DNA of 64,000 nucleotides from Actinoalloteichus fjordicus (GTDB lineage: Bacteria; Actinomycetota; Actinomycetes; Mycobacteriales; Pseudonocardiaceae): the NCBI RefSeq assembly GCF_001941625.1, contig NZ_CP016076.1, positions 124,001 to 188,000 on the forward strand. Reading direction: 5' to 3'. Shown piece after piece: positions 1 to 8,459 of this stretch. The stretch's first letter is position 1. Every line of letters begins with the position of its first letter. The translations under genes and the position numbers were made by a program. The notes under the pieces are model-generated. The model was not told the origin of the DNA. It worked only from the letters and a program-made list of their open reading frames with translations, and did no database searches.

Positions 1-429
1 CGGTTCGCCCGTCGCTACGGTGCCCTGCTCCTGCTGCCCGGTGCAGCTCTGCTCGCGATCGTCCAGATCCGGCATGGCTCGGCCTGGACGGCCGTGGTCG
101 CCGGGGTGGCGGTCCTCGCCTCGGTCGGTGCCCTGCTTCTGTTGCCGAGGGGAAGAACCGGTCAGGCCTTCACCTTGTTGGGAGTGATGCTCGCCGCAGT
201 GGTGGTGGTTCTGTTCGGATCGCTGTATCCCAATGTCATGCCGTCCACGATCGACTCGATGTTCACCCTGACGGTTGCCGAAGCAGCCTCCAGCCCCTAC
301 ACACTTAGCGTGATTACTTGGGTCGCCGCATTCGGGACGCCTGCGGTGCTGATCTACCAGGGCTGGACCTACTGGGTGTTCCGACGTCGGATCAGCACCG
401 CGCACATCCCCACGGTGCGCGTGCCGTGA
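1..429 (+). CDS. cydB: Cytochrome bd ubiquinol oxidase subunit II, C-terminal part (5' end outside window)
   Basis: This is the last 142 residues of the membrane subunit of cytochrome bd oxidase, which takes electrons from quinol to oxygen. The frame is open from the first base to the TGA at 427-429. It shows hydrophobic membrane segments and the family's C-terminal signature: Asn-Val-Met-Pro-Ser-Thr, then Ala-Ser-Ser-Pro-Tyr-Thr-Leu, then Tyr-Gln-x-Trp-Thr-Tyr-Trp-Val-Phe. The stop overlaps the start of cydDC (GTGA), so the two are translationally coupled. cydA should lie just upstream, outside the window. Confidence 0.95.
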   Translation, partial: RFARRYGALLLLPGAALLAIVQIRHGSAWTAVVAGVAVLASVGALLLLPRGRTGQAFTLLGVMLAAVVVVLFGSLYPNVMPSTIDSMFTLTVAEAASSPYTLSVITWVAAFGTPAVLIYQGWTYWVFRRRISTAHIPTVRVP

Positions 430-3400
430 GGGCGTCGACCACGGGCGTGGCGGCCGTGTCGTCGGGGGACGCGGCCGCTCAGTCCACCCGAGGAGCACGG
501 GCGAAGGCACGGGCGGGCGGGCGCGGGCCGGTGGCAGGGCTGGCGCTGCTGCCGAGTTCGACGCGGCGGGCGCTGCTGCTCACCGGCCTGCTCGCGGTGG
601 GCAACGCGGTCGCGCTCGTCGTGCAGGCGGTGGCGATGGCCGAGGCACTCGGAGCCGTGGTCACCTCGGGTGCTCCGGCGGCCGAGCTCACCGGCACGCT
701 GTGGGTGTTGGGCGTCGCCATCCTGGTCAGGGCCGGCTTGAGCTGGGCGACCGAGTCCGTCGCCGCCCGTGCCGCAGGCGCGGCACGGCGTGAGCTGCGA
801 GGTGCGCTGCTCGACGCGGCGCTCCGGATCGGGCCGGAGTGGATTCACGGCGGCGGGTCGAACTCCGAAACGACCGGGTCCGACGCGACGGCGGCAGGCG
901 GCAGGCCCGGGTCGACGGTGCGGGGCGGCGCCGCGCATCTCGCCTCGATCGCGACCACCGGTCTGGACGCGCTGGACGCCTACTTCATCCGGCTGCTGCC
1001 TGCGCTCGTCACGGCGGCGGTGGTGCCGCCGCTGGTCGGCGGTTGGATTCTGCTCACCGACCCGCCCTCCGCGGTGCTAATTTTGCTGACCGTCCCGCTG
1101 ATCCCGCTCTTCGCGGTTCTGATCGGCCGTTTCACCGAGGCGCGGTCGGCCAGGACGGCCGACGCCGCCTCGCGGCTGTCCGACCGGCTGCGGGAACTGG
1201 TCAAGGCGCTGCCGCTGCTCACGGCGTTCCGCCGGGCGGAGGCCCAGGCTGCGGTCGTGGAGCGCGTCGACGAGGAGCACCGGCTGGCGGGAATGGCGAC
1301 CCTGCGCGTCGCGTTCCTCTCGGCGTTGGCGCTGGAGTTGATCGCGTCCATGTCGGTCGCACTGGTGGCCGTCAACATCGGACTCCGGGTGGTGGCGGGC
1401 GACGTCGAGCTGACGACCGCGCTGGTCGTGCTCATCCTGGTGGCCGAGTGCTACCTGCCGCTGCGGGCGGCCGGGGCGGCGCATCATGCCGCCGAGGACG
1501 GCGTGGAGGCCGTCCGCCGCGTCCACGACGTGCTCGACCTCGCCGACTCGCTCGCGCCGGAGCCGAGACCCGGTACGCCCGCCCCGGCCGGGGCGGATGC
1601 GGTGTCCGCCGCCGCGACCCGACCGACGGGTGGCGCTTCCGTGACCAGACCCGCAGCCGGACCCTCGGCGGGGATCACGGCCGACATCGACGTCGCGACC
1701 ACGTCGGCTTCGACGGCCCACGCGGGGGAGCCCGTCGTCGCAGGTTCGGGGCTCGCCGCTGACGGCTCACGGAGTGTCGCCGCGGAGGGGACGGGTGTGC
1801 TCGCCGCGGAGGAGCGGGATGCGCTCGCCGCGGAGGAGCGGGATGCGCTCGCCGCTGAAAAGTCTGGGCGGCTCGCCGCCGAACTCGCCAGGCACGGCCT
1901 TCGAGTCGCAGGTCTCCGGGTGCGCAGACGGGATCGAGACGCGCCCGACGGACTGAGCTTCCATGCCGAACCGGGCAAGATCCTGCGGCTGGATGGGCAG
2001 AACGGCATCGGACCCAGCGGCAGCGGAAAGTCGACCACCTTCGCCGTGCTGCTCGGGCTGCTGCCCGCCGACTCCGGTGAGGTGTGGATCGGCGACGTCG
2101 AGGTGTCGGGCTGCGACATTCGGGAATGGCGACGCACCGTGGCCTGGGTTCCGCAGCGGCCCCGGTTCACCGAGCCGACCGTCGCCGAGGAACTGGCCCT
2201 GGCGACGGTCGACCAACCGGGCGGACCGCCGAGTCAGCGAGAGCTGATCGTGGCCGCCCGAGCAGCCGCCGCGGGCCACCTGCTTGGCCGATCCACCACG
2301 GCCCTCTCGCTGGGGGAACGGCAGCGGGTGGCGGCGGCTCGCGCGTTCCTGCGGATGGCCCGAGGTGCGCGGCTGCTGTTGCTCGACGAGCCCACTTCGC
2401 ACCTGGACGCCGCCACTGCGGGCACGGTGGCCGCGAGCATCCACCGGTTCGCCGCCGAGGGCGCAGTGGTGGTGCTGGCGAACCATCGGCCGACCGACGC
2501 CGGCACCGCCGTCGAGGCGACGCGCCCGGTGGCCGCGGCCGCCGCACCTCGGCCCGCGCAGCCGGGCAGGCTCTGGGACCTGCTGGACCGTCGGTGGGCG
2601 GCGGCCGTGGGGCTGGGCGCCCTCTCCGTTCTCGCCGGAGTGGCGCTCACCGGCGCCGCCGCCTGGCTGATCGCCACCGCCGCCGACCATCCGCCGGTCC
2701 TCACCCTCACCGTCGCTGCGGTCCTGGTCCGCACCTTCGCCCTGTCGAAGGCGATGCTGCGGTATCTGGAGCGGCTGTTCACGCACGATGCGGCGTTCCG
2801 GCTGGCGGGAAGACTGCGGGTCTCGCTGTGGCGATCGTTGGTGCACTCGGGCCCCGCGCAGGTGAATCACCGGGGCAACGCCGAGGCGCTGCGCACCCTC
2901 GTCACGGACGTGGACGTCGTGCGCGATCTGGTGCCCCGCGTGCTGCTGCCACCGTTGGTCGCCGGGGTCGTCGGCGTCGCCGTGGTGATCGCGCAGTGGT
3001 CGCTGCTGCCTGCGGCGGGCGCGGCCATGGCCGTCGGTCTGCTGATCGCCTCGGTCGGCGGCGGGTGGGCCGCGGCGGCGGTGCAGCGGCGTGGCATCGC
3101 GGTGCCCGCCGTCCTGCGCAGGCGGGTGGCCGACGGAGTGCTCGGACTTCTCGACGGCGCGGCCGACCTGATCGCGATGGGCGCCGATCGGCACCGCCGC
3201 GATGCGCTGGACCGTGCTGATCGAGAACTGACCAGGGTGAGCAGGCGGGAGGCCGTCGGCGTCGGCGCGGCGGCCGCCGTGGTGGGGACGGCGACGGGTG
3301 CCGCCCTGCTGGTGTGCCTCGTGGCGGCCGCCGACGCGGTCGCGGCGGGTGCGCTGAGCGGACCGTGGGCCGCCGTGGTGGTGCTGGTCGCCCTGGCCGC

Positions 3401-4259
3401 AGGCGAACTCGTCGCGACCGTGCCCGCTGCCTGGCAGCAGGCCGACGTGCTGCGCAGTGCGCAGGGCCGACTCCTCCCTGCCGAGAGCCTCGATGTGACC
3501 AGGCCGCGCGGGGACACCGCACTGCGACCGACCTCGGACACGGCCGAGGTGCGACTGGTCGAGGTCGACGCCCGGTGGCCGGGTGCGGCCGAGCCTGCGC
3601 TGCGCGGCGTGACGACGGAGCTGCCGCCGGGCTCCAGGGTCGCGGTGCTCGGCCCGTCCGGTGCGGGGAAGTCGACGCTGCTCGCGCTGCTGCTCGGCTT
3701 CCTTCCTGCGGAGCAGGGCATGATCAACCGTCCCGCCAGGGTCGCCTGGTGCCCGCAGGACGCCTCGCTGGTCTCCACCAGCATCCGAGAGAACCTCCGG
3801 CTGGCGGACCCGACCGCGGACGACGAGCGACTGCGGGCCGCCCTGCGATCGGCGGGACTGGCCGACTTCGTCGACCGGCTGGACACCGTCGTCGGCGGGG
3901 ACGGAATCGCGTTGTCCGGTGGCGAGGCGGGCAGGCTGTCCTTCGCCAGGACGCTGCTCGCGGCGCGGGAGGCCGACCTGGTGCTGCTGGACGAGCCGAC
4001 GGCATCGCTCGACGCCGAGGCCGCTGCGCGCATCCGTACCGCGATCCGTTCCGAACTGGCCGAGCACACCGTCGTGCACGTGACCCACCATGTCGAGGAG
4101 GCCGAGGACGCCGATCTCGTCCTGGAGGTGCGCGACGGCACGGTGCGTGCCTATCCCGAGCTGAGCGCACTCGCGTTGTCCAGCCAGCCGCTCTCGATGG
4201 AGATCGGCCTGCACAGCGGCCCGGTGGTGGTCCCGGTGCAGCAGCCGAGGGCGGACTAG
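426..4259 (+). CDS. cydDC: Fused heterodimeric ABC exporter CydDC (thiol reductant exporter for cytochrome bd assembly)
   Basis: This 1277-residue protein joins the CydD and CydC halves in one chain, as in streptomycetes. Each half has a membrane domain and an ATPase domain. The family exports cysteine or glutathione and is needed to assemble cytochrome bd. Half 1 has a Walker A (GPSGSGKST) near residue 530, the signature LSLGERQR near 626 and Walker B LLLLDEPT near 650. Half 2 has GPSGAGKST near 1076, LSGGEAGR near 1163 and LVLLDEPT near 1184. The GTG at 426 was chosen because it overlaps the cydB stop; the open frame begins further upstream, inside cydB. Two oddities are an Ala/Glu-rich linker of about 120 residues with a tandem repeat before the first ATPase domain, and a few extra residues (Asp-Gly-Gln-Asn-Gly-Ile) just before the first P-loop. 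Confidence 0.93.
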   Translation: MRASTTGVAAVSSGDAAAQSTRGARAKARAGGRGPVAGLALLPSSTRRALLLTGLLAVGNAVALVVQAVAMAEALGAVVTSGAPAAELTGTLWVLGVAILVRAGLSWATESVAARAAGAARRELRGALLDAALRIGPEWIHGGGSNSETTGSDATAAGGRPGSTVRGGAAHLASIATTGLDALDAYFIRLLPALVTAAVVPPLVGGWILLTDPPSAVLILLTVPLIPLFAVLIGRFTEARSARTADAASRLSDRLRELVKALPLLTAFRRAEAQAAVVERVDEEHRLAGMATLRVAFLSALALELIASMSVALVAVNIGLRVVAGDVELTTALVVLILVAECYLPLRAAGAAHHAAEDGVEAVRRVHDVLDLADSLAPEPRPGTPAPAGADAVSAAATRPTGGASVTRPAAGPSAGITADIDVATTSASTAHAGEPVVAGSGLAADGSRSVAAEGTGVLAAEERDALAAEERDALAAEKSGRLAAELARHGLRVAGLRVRRRDRDAPDGLSFHAEPGKILRLDGQNGIGPSGSGKSTTFAVLLGLLPADSGEVWIGDVEVSGCDIREWRRTVAWVPQRPRFTEPTVAEELALATVDQPGGPPSQRELIVAARAAAAGHLLGRSTTALSLGERQRVAAARAFLRMARGARLLLLDEPTSHLDAATAGTVAASIHRFAAEGAVVVLANHRPTDAGTAVEATRPVAAAAAPRPAQPGRLWDLLDRRWAAAVGLGALSVLAGVALTGAAAWLIATAADHPPVLTLTVAAVLVRTFALSKAMLRYLERLFTHDAAFRLAGRLRVSLWRSLVHSGPAQVNHRGNAEALRTLVTDVDVVRDLVPRVLLPPLVAGVVGVAVVIAQWSLLPAAGAAMAVGLLIASVGGGWAAAAVQRRGIAVPAVLRRRVADGVLGLLDGAADLIAMGADRHRRDALDRADRELTRVSRREAVGVGAAAAVVGTATGAALLVCLVAAADAVAAGALSGPWAAVVVLVALAAGELVATVPAAWQQADVLRSAQGRLLPAESLDVTRPRGDTALRPTSDTAEVRLVEVDARWPGAAEPALRGVTTELPPGSRVAVLGPSGAGKSTLLALLLGFLPAEQGMINRPARVAWCPQDASLVSTSIRENLRLADPTADDERLRAALRSAGLADFVDRLDTVVGGDGIALSGGEAGRLSFARTLLAAREADLVLLDEPTASLDAEAAARIRTAIRSELAEHTVVHVTHHVEEAEDADLVLEVRDGTVRAYPELSALALSSQPLSMEIGLHSGPVVVPVQQPRAD
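1797..1856 (+). repeat. 24-bp in-frame tandem repeat in the cydDC linker
   Basis: A 24-bp unit occurs at 1797-1820 and 1821-1844, differing at one base, and half a unit follows. It encodes the octapeptide Ala-Leu-Ala-Ala-Glu-Glu-Arg-Asp, repeated in the interdomain linker of CydDC. Because it stays in frame it is probably a recent slippage expansion of a flexible or helical linker. Confidence 0.9.
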
Positions 4260-4434
4260 TCGAATGCGACTGTCGAGCCGGGCGCGAGGAGCTGCCAGGG
4301 AGTCCACCGGGGCCACCGCCGCTGCTGGATTGGGGGCGGCCCCGCCGTCGGGCGACGACGCGGCAGCCGCCCGCCCCGTCGCTGCTCGGGCGGCCTGCGG
4401 GGATCGCAGGCGGGCTCCTATCCTGAGCACGACC

Positions 4435-5595
4435 ATGGACTCGTCTCTCGCGGGCCGCACGCTCGCCGCCGCGACCGGGATCACCACCGCCGCGCTGGCC
4501 GGTGACGATCCGGACCTCGTGCTGCCGCTGGTCGTCGAGCAGGCCGCCGCGCTCACCGGCGCCGACCTCGGTCTGGCGATGGTGCGTTCGTCGGACGGGA
4601 CGCTGACGGTCGAGGCAGCGCACGGTGGTGTCGACGGCGGCACCCTCGAGGGTTCCTCGTCGGTGGGCGACCCCGTCGGCGCGGTGCTGTCGGCGCGGTC
4701 GACGGCGGCCAGGGTGGCGCGTGGCGGCGTCCCGGTGGTGGTCGACGAGCTGACGTCCGACCCGAGGACCGCGCCGTTCGTGCCGAAGGCGCTGCGCGGA
4801 TACGGACCCTTCGCGGTGGCACCCTTCGGCACCAGGGAACGGCGGCTCGGCGCGCTGGCCGTATACCGCAGACGCGGAGCGGCAGGCTTCTCCGCCGAGT
4901 CGGTGGAGGTCCTCACTGCGTTCGCCGCCCAGGCGGGGCTGGCTTTGGTCCTGGCGGAGGGGACCACTGCCCGACGCCGGGTGGCGGTGTACCAGGAGCG
5001 CGAACGCATCGCGCGGGACCTGCACGACGTGATCGTGCAGCGGCTCTACGCGGCGGGCATGCAGCTGGACCTGCTGGGCAGGGGCCTGGCCGGGCGGTTG
5101 GAGTCGGGTGAGGCGCAGCGACTCGCGGAGACCGTGGACCAGCTGGACACCACCATCGGGGAGATCCGGGCCACGGTGCGCGCACTGCGTTCGGCGGACC
5201 CGGCCGAGTCCGCCCCCAGCGGCCTCGCCGACTCGGCGCGGGCGGAGGCGGCGACGGCGGGAGAGCTGCTGGGCGTCGCCCCGACCCTGGAACTGACCGG
5301 CCCGGTGGACGACGTCCCGAACACGGTGGCCGACCACGCCAGGGCGGCCCTGCGAGAGGCGTTGTCCAACGTCGTGCGGCACTCCGGAGCGGGGCGCGTG
5401 GTCATCCGGCTGCGGCGAGACGAGCACGGGCTGCGCGTGCAGGTGGTCGATGACGGCTGCGGCATCCCGCCCGGTGTCACCCGGCGAGGCCTGCGGCATC
5501 TGGAGGAGCGGGCCGCGTCGGCAGGCGGGCGCTGCACGGTGGTCTCCTCTCCCCGATCGGGAACGGATGTGACCTGGACGGTTCCGCTGCCGTGA
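4435..5595 (+). CDS. GAF-domain sensor histidine kinase (HisKA_3 type)
   Basis: This 386-residue cytoplasmic two-component kinase has an N-terminal GAF sensor domain (about residues 20-175). A dimerisation/phosphoacceptor segment follows, with Arg-Asp-Leu-His-Asp-Val-Ile-Val-Gln (His near 197). Last comes an HATPase_c domain with an N-box (Arg-Glu-Ala-Leu-Ser-Asn-Val-Val-Arg-His) and a G1 box (Asp-Asp-Gly-Cys-Gly-Ile-Pro). I chose the ATG at 4435 because family similarity starts there and TATCCT lies 15 bases before it, suggesting a leaderless transcript; an in-frame ATG at 4264 would add a low-complexity tail. It converges on the response regulator at 5690-6322, its probable partner. The cyd genes upstream suggest a redox or oxygen-related signal, but that is inference. 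Confidence 0.9.
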   Translation: MDSSLAGRTLAAATGITTAALAGDDPDLVLPLVVEQAAALTGADLGLAMVRSSDGTLTVEAAHGGVDGGTLEGSSSVGDPVGAVLSARSTAARVARGGVPVVVDELTSDPRTAPFVPKALRGYGPFAVAPFGTRERRLGALAVYRRRGAAGFSAESVEVLTAFAAQAGLALVLAEGTTARRRVAVYQERERIARDLHDVIVQRLYAAGMQLDLLGRGLAGRLESGEAQRLAETVDQLDTTIGEIRATVRALRSADPAESAPSGLADSARAEAATAGELLGVAPTLELTGPVDDVPNTVADHARAALREALSNVVRHSGAGRVVIRLRRDEHGLRVQVVDDGCGIPPGVTRRGLRHLEERAASAGGRCTVVSSPRSGTDVTWTVPLP

Positions 5596-5689
5596 CGGCC
5601 AGCGGGCGCGACGACGACTCGGTCCGGGTCGACGATGTCCGCCGTGCCGCTGGAGAGCGGCCGAGCCGATGCGCAGGCGGCGGGAGGAT

Positions 5690-6322
5690 TCAGCGTGCCT
5701 GTCGGCGAGCCAGCCAGGCGGCGGCCTGCGTCCGCCGTTCCATGCCCAGCTTCGCCAGCACCGCCGTCACGTAGTTCTTCACCGTCTTCTCGGCCAGGAA
5801 CAGGCGCAGGCCGATCTGACGGTTCGTCAGCCCCTCGCCGATCAGTTCCAGGACGCGACGCTCCTGCTCGGTCAGGACGGCGAGTTCGTCGATCGGCGCC
5901 GGTCGACGGAGTCGGTCGAGCACTCGGGCGGTGGTGACCGGATCGAGCAGGGATCGGCCCGCCGCGACCTCGCGGATCGCCGTCACGAGATCCTGGCCCC
6001 GGACCTGCTTGAGGAGATAACCCGCCGCTCCGGCCTGGATCGCCTCGACGAGCAGGTCTTCGTCGTCGAACGCGGTCAGCACCAGGCAGGCGGGCGGGTG
6101 CCGGCTCGCGCGCAGCTGCCTGCAGAGGGCTGAACCGTCCCCGTCCGGCAGGCGCATGTCGACCAGGGCCACCTCGGGCCGGGCCGCCGATGCCACCACG
6201 AGCGCCTCGCCGACGCTGCCCGCCTCGGCGACGACCTCGATGTCGGACTCGGCGGAGAGCAGGTCCCGCAGTCCGCGCCGAACCACCTCGTGGTCGTCGA
6301 CGAGCAGCACGCGGATGGACAC
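5690..6322 (-). CDS. NarL/DosR-family response regulator
   Basis: This 210-residue DNA-binding regulator has a receiver domain (residues 1-120). The acidic pair Asp-Asp is at 9-10, the phosphoacceptor Asp is near 55 (Val-Asp-Met-Arg-Leu-Pro-Asp) and the conserved Lys is in Gly-Tyr-Leu-Leu-Lys. A LuxR-type helix-turn-helix follows (about 148-205; Leu-Thr-Glu-Gln-Glu-Arg-Arg-Val-Leu, Gly-Leu-Thr-Asn-Arg-Gln-Ile, Glu-Lys-Thr-Val-Lys-Asn-Tyr-Val). The layout matches DevR/DosR. It faces the GAF kinase tail to tail and is divergent from hsp20, so it may control that gene, but I found no convincing DosR box. Confidence 0.92.
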   Translation of the reverse strand: MSIRVLLVDDHEVVRRGLRDLLSAESDIEVVAEAGSVGEALVVASAARPEVALVDMRLPDGDGSALCRQLRASRHPPACLVLTAFDDEDLLVEAIQAGAAGYLLKQVRGQDLVTAIREVAAGRSLLDPVTTARVLDRLRRPAPIDELAVLTEQERRVLELIGEGLTNRQIGLRLFLAEKTVKNYVTAVLAKLGMERRTQAAAWLARRQAR

Positions 6323-6399
6323 CTGTCCACCGTACGGAGTGGCGATCGGGCTCCGACATCAGCTCGAAGAATTTCGCGGAGTCGGGAACACCGGGCAAA

Positions 6400-6420
6400 G
6401 TTGAGTCGTTGAGGCTCATG
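6400..6420 (+). promoter_or_regulatory. HAIR-like (HspR-type) inverted repeat upstream of hsp20
   Basis: The half-sites are gTTGAGT (6400-6406) and gCTCAtG (6414-6420), separated by 7 bases. They resemble the HspR operator CTTGAGT-N7-ACTCAAG: six of seven bases match in the first half and four of seven in the second. The site lies 36 bp before the Hsp20 start, in the spacer shared with the divergent regulator. The assignment rests on the partial match and the chaperone context only. Confidence 0.4.
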
Positions 6421-6456
6421 TAAAGCGAGTGCAGCAGTGCGAGAAGGGATGAGTCC

Positions 6457-6993
6457 ATGGCCATCATCACGCGAAGGTCCGGCTGGGAGACGTTCGGCGG
6501 CCGGGGCCGCGAACTCGACGCGACGTTCGATGCGCTGGTCGGCAGGGCGTTCGGCGCCGCGCAGACCCGCCGCGCCGACTACTTCACGCCAGCCGCCGAC
6601 GTCAGCCGCGACGGCACCGACGTCCTCATCACTCTGGAACTGCCCGGTGTGGACATCGATTCCGACGTGGCGGTGGAGGTCTCCGCGGGCAGGCTCCTGA
6701 TCAGCGGGAGCAGGCGTGCGGCGCGCGAGACCGACAAGGGCGACCGCATCGCCAAGGAGATCCGCGTCGGGGCCTTCCGGCGGGAGTTCACGATCCCGGA
6801 GCACGTGACCCCCGATCAGGTTGAGGCCTCCTACGACCGCGGCCTGCTTCAGGTCCGGGTCAGCCGCATCGTCCGGCCGGAGCCGACCACCACCAGGGTG
6901 ACGGTCCGACAGGGCGCGACGGTCGAGGCGCCCGCCGACGGCGAGCAGTCCTCGGGCCAGGACGGAGCGGCCGTCGTGCCGAGCGGCGACTGA
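6457..6993 (+). CDS. Hsp20 / alpha-crystallin family small heat-shock protein
   Basis: This 178-residue ATP-independent holdase binds unfolding proteins. The alpha-crystallin domain spans about residues 45-140. It includes Asp-Val-Leu-Ile-Thr-Leu-Glu-Leu-Pro-Gly-Val and the closing Ala-Ser-Tyr-Asp-Arg-Gly-Leu-Leu-Gln-Val-Arg-Val (normally Ala-x-x-x-x-Gly-Val-Leu). The N-terminus is short and the C-terminal tail is acidic and disordered. A GAAGGGA Shine-Dalgarno lies about 9 bases before the ATG. It is divergent from the response regulator and preceded by a HAIR-like repeat, so heat or redox control is likely. Confidence 0.92.
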   Translation: MAIITRRSGWETFGGRGRELDATFDALVGRAFGAAQTRRADYFTPAADVSRDGTDVLITLELPGVDIDSDVAVEVSAGRLLISGSRRAARETDKGDRIAKEIRVGAFRREFTIPEHVTPDQVEASYDRGLLQVRVSRIVRPEPTTTRVTVRQGATVEAPADGEQSSGQDGAAVVPSGD

Positions 6994-7013
6994 GGTGCGG
7001 TGGCTGCACTCGC

Positions 7014-7044
7014 GGCGGAGTCGGCGCGCAGCGCCGACTCCGCC
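7014..7044 (+). terminator. Hairpin terminator after hsp20
   Basis: A perfect 14-bp stem (7014-7027 with 7031-7044) and a 3-base loop lie 20 bp after the Hsp20 stop. No U-run follows, which is common in actinomycetes. Confidence 0.65.
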
Positions 7045-7052
7045 CTGGGCGG

Positions 7053-7110
7053 CCGCATCCGCCGGCCCTCCGGGGTCGCCGGCCCTCCGCATCCGCCGGC
7101 CCTCCGGGGT
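7053..7110 (+). repeat. Two exact copies of a 24-bp GC-rich repeat
   Basis: The 24-bp sequence starting CCGCATCCGCCGGCC occurs at 7053-7076 and again at 7087-7110. It lies just past the hsp20 terminator, in DNA with no gene. No function is evident. Confidence 0.8.
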
Positions 7111-7677
7111 GCTCCCGACGACGGCGTCGAGCTTCCGGGCCCGGAAGCTCGACGCCTGCTCGGCCGCCGTGCCAGGTCAGGGCCGGTGAGAAGCAGGCCC
7201 GGCAACGGCGGGCCGGAGTCTGGGGTGACAGCCGAGTCCCGCCTGAGCGGCGGGTGCGCTGCTGACGGCCGGGTCTGCGATCCCGGTCGGGTCTCCGGTC
7301 GCGTTCTGAGAGCCGGGCAGGACTGGACTGGTCGGCAGGAACACGGCAGGGCCGACGACCGGACTCGGAGCAGCAGGCGCGGACGTCGCCCCGGTCGCGC
7401 GTGATCGGTCGGCGCGAGGCTCAGCCTCAGATCGGCCGTACCCGGCTGAGCGGCGTCTCCCCGGAGGTCCCGCCGGACGCAGCACGACGGCCCGGCAGCT
7501 GTGCTCTGAACGCCTGCGGCCCTGGTCGTGAACCGGCTTGAGCGGGACTGTTAGAGCGGCACCTGCACCACGGAGAGACGGCCCGGCGCAGTCAGCGCCC
7601 GCCGTCCTGTCCGACAGAGCAGTCCTGTCCGACAGGGCAGTCGCTCTGCGCAGGTCTACCGATCACGGAGCCCGTGC
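7111..7677. other. Gene-free stretch containing a tandem palindromic repeat
   Basis: No open frame here has convincing codon use or a recognisable product. At 7604-7621 and 7622-7639 an 18-bp unit is repeated with one mismatch. Each unit holds the inverted repeat CTGTC-C-GACAG. The repeat lies just beyond the 3' end of the macro-domain gene. It could be a protein-binding site or part of an end-of-gene structure. Confidence 0.5.
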
Positions 7678-8271
7678 TCAGCGTCGTAGGGCGAAGACCT
7701 CGTCCCAGGCCGCCGCCACCTGACGCGCGCAGGTCGCCGGGTCCACTCCGCCGATCCCGGTGCCCAGTCCAGGCATGGCGATCGTGCGGACGGCCCGTCG
7801 GACGGGGATGCCCTGTTCCAGCGCGCCCTCCGCCCACAGCCGCAGGATCGCCCGTGCGGCGAGATAGGGATGCACCGTGTCGGCGGCGAGCTGCTCGCCG
7901 GGCTCTCGCATCGTGGGTGCGCTCACCAGCCATCGAGGCGATCCCGCGCCGGTCGGCACGAGCAGTGCCTCGCCGACAGGGAGTTCACCGCCGTGATAGG
8001 CGAGCACGGCGCTGCGTACGTTCTCCTCGGCCATCGGGAACGTTCGCGCGTACAGCGCGTCGATACCGCCCCGCATCCAGCCGTAGGAGTTGGCCGGACT
8101 GACCACGGCGTCGGCTCCGACGTCCAGCACGGAGCCCACGTGCACGGAGATCCCCGGCCTCGTGGCGGCGATCTCGTGCCAGGCGTCGGCGAGCCCTGAC
8201 TCGACCGCGCACAGGACGAGGTGCAGGGCCTGTTGATCTACCGAAGTGGTGCCCACCGAACCGACGGTCAC
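7678..8271 (-). CDS. Macro-domain (ADP-ribose binding/hydrolase-like) protein
   Basis: This protein of about 197 residues belongs to the macro-domain superfamily, which binds or hydrolyses ADP-ribose derivatives. Visible features are Asp-Ala-Val-Val-Ser-Pro-Ala-Asn-Ser-Tyr-Gly (the family's Asn-Ser loop), Gly-Gly-Ile-Asp (second loop) and Pro-Gly-Leu-Gly-Thr-Gly-Ile-Gly-Gly (phosphate loop). I chose the GTG at 8271 because a TGTAAT -10-like box sits about 6 bases upstream, suggesting a leaderless mRNA; an ATG at 8295 is the alternative. The gene is divergent from pheA. Its substrate is unknown. Confidence 0.8.
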   Translation of the reverse strand: MTVGSVGTTSVDQQALHLVLCAVESGLADAWHEIAATRPGISVHVGSVLDVGADAVVSPANSYGWMRGGIDALYARTFPMAEENVRSAVLAYHGGELPVGEALLVPTGAGSPRWLVSAPTMREPGEQLAADTVHPYLAARAILRLWAEGALEQGIPVRRAVRTIAMPGLGTGIGGVDPATCARQVAAAWDEVFALRR

Positions 8272-8459
8272 CCTGCAAGCATTACAGGACACCACCGTCT
8301 CACGTAACCTGGGCGCCCGACCGGATCAGAGTGATCTAGGTCCTGTCACCGTGGGTGCCGATTCCCTGGCAGTGCGTCAGGGCGTATCCCCCGATCGGGC
8401 AGAGCGGGTCGCCGTGGTGCAGGGCATCCAGCGTCGAACCCTGCCCGTAGGGTGGCCTG

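Noticed and set aside
4264-4434. Upstream extension of the histidine kinase to the ATG at 4264
   Set aside because: The extra 57 residues are low-complexity Ala/Arg; the ATG at 4435 has a -10-like box and begins the family similarity.
1767-5009. 1080-codon minus-strand frame opposite cydDC and the kinase
   Set aside because: Antisense shadow; both plus-strand genes have clear ATPase and kinase motifs.
6323-6456. DosR box upstream of hsp20
   Set aside because: GGGAACACCGGGCAAAG only loosely resembles the DosR palindrome and lacks the second half.
7053-7110. Start of a CRISPR array
   Set aside because: Only two 24-bp copies separated by 10 bp, very GC-rich, with no cas genes in the window.
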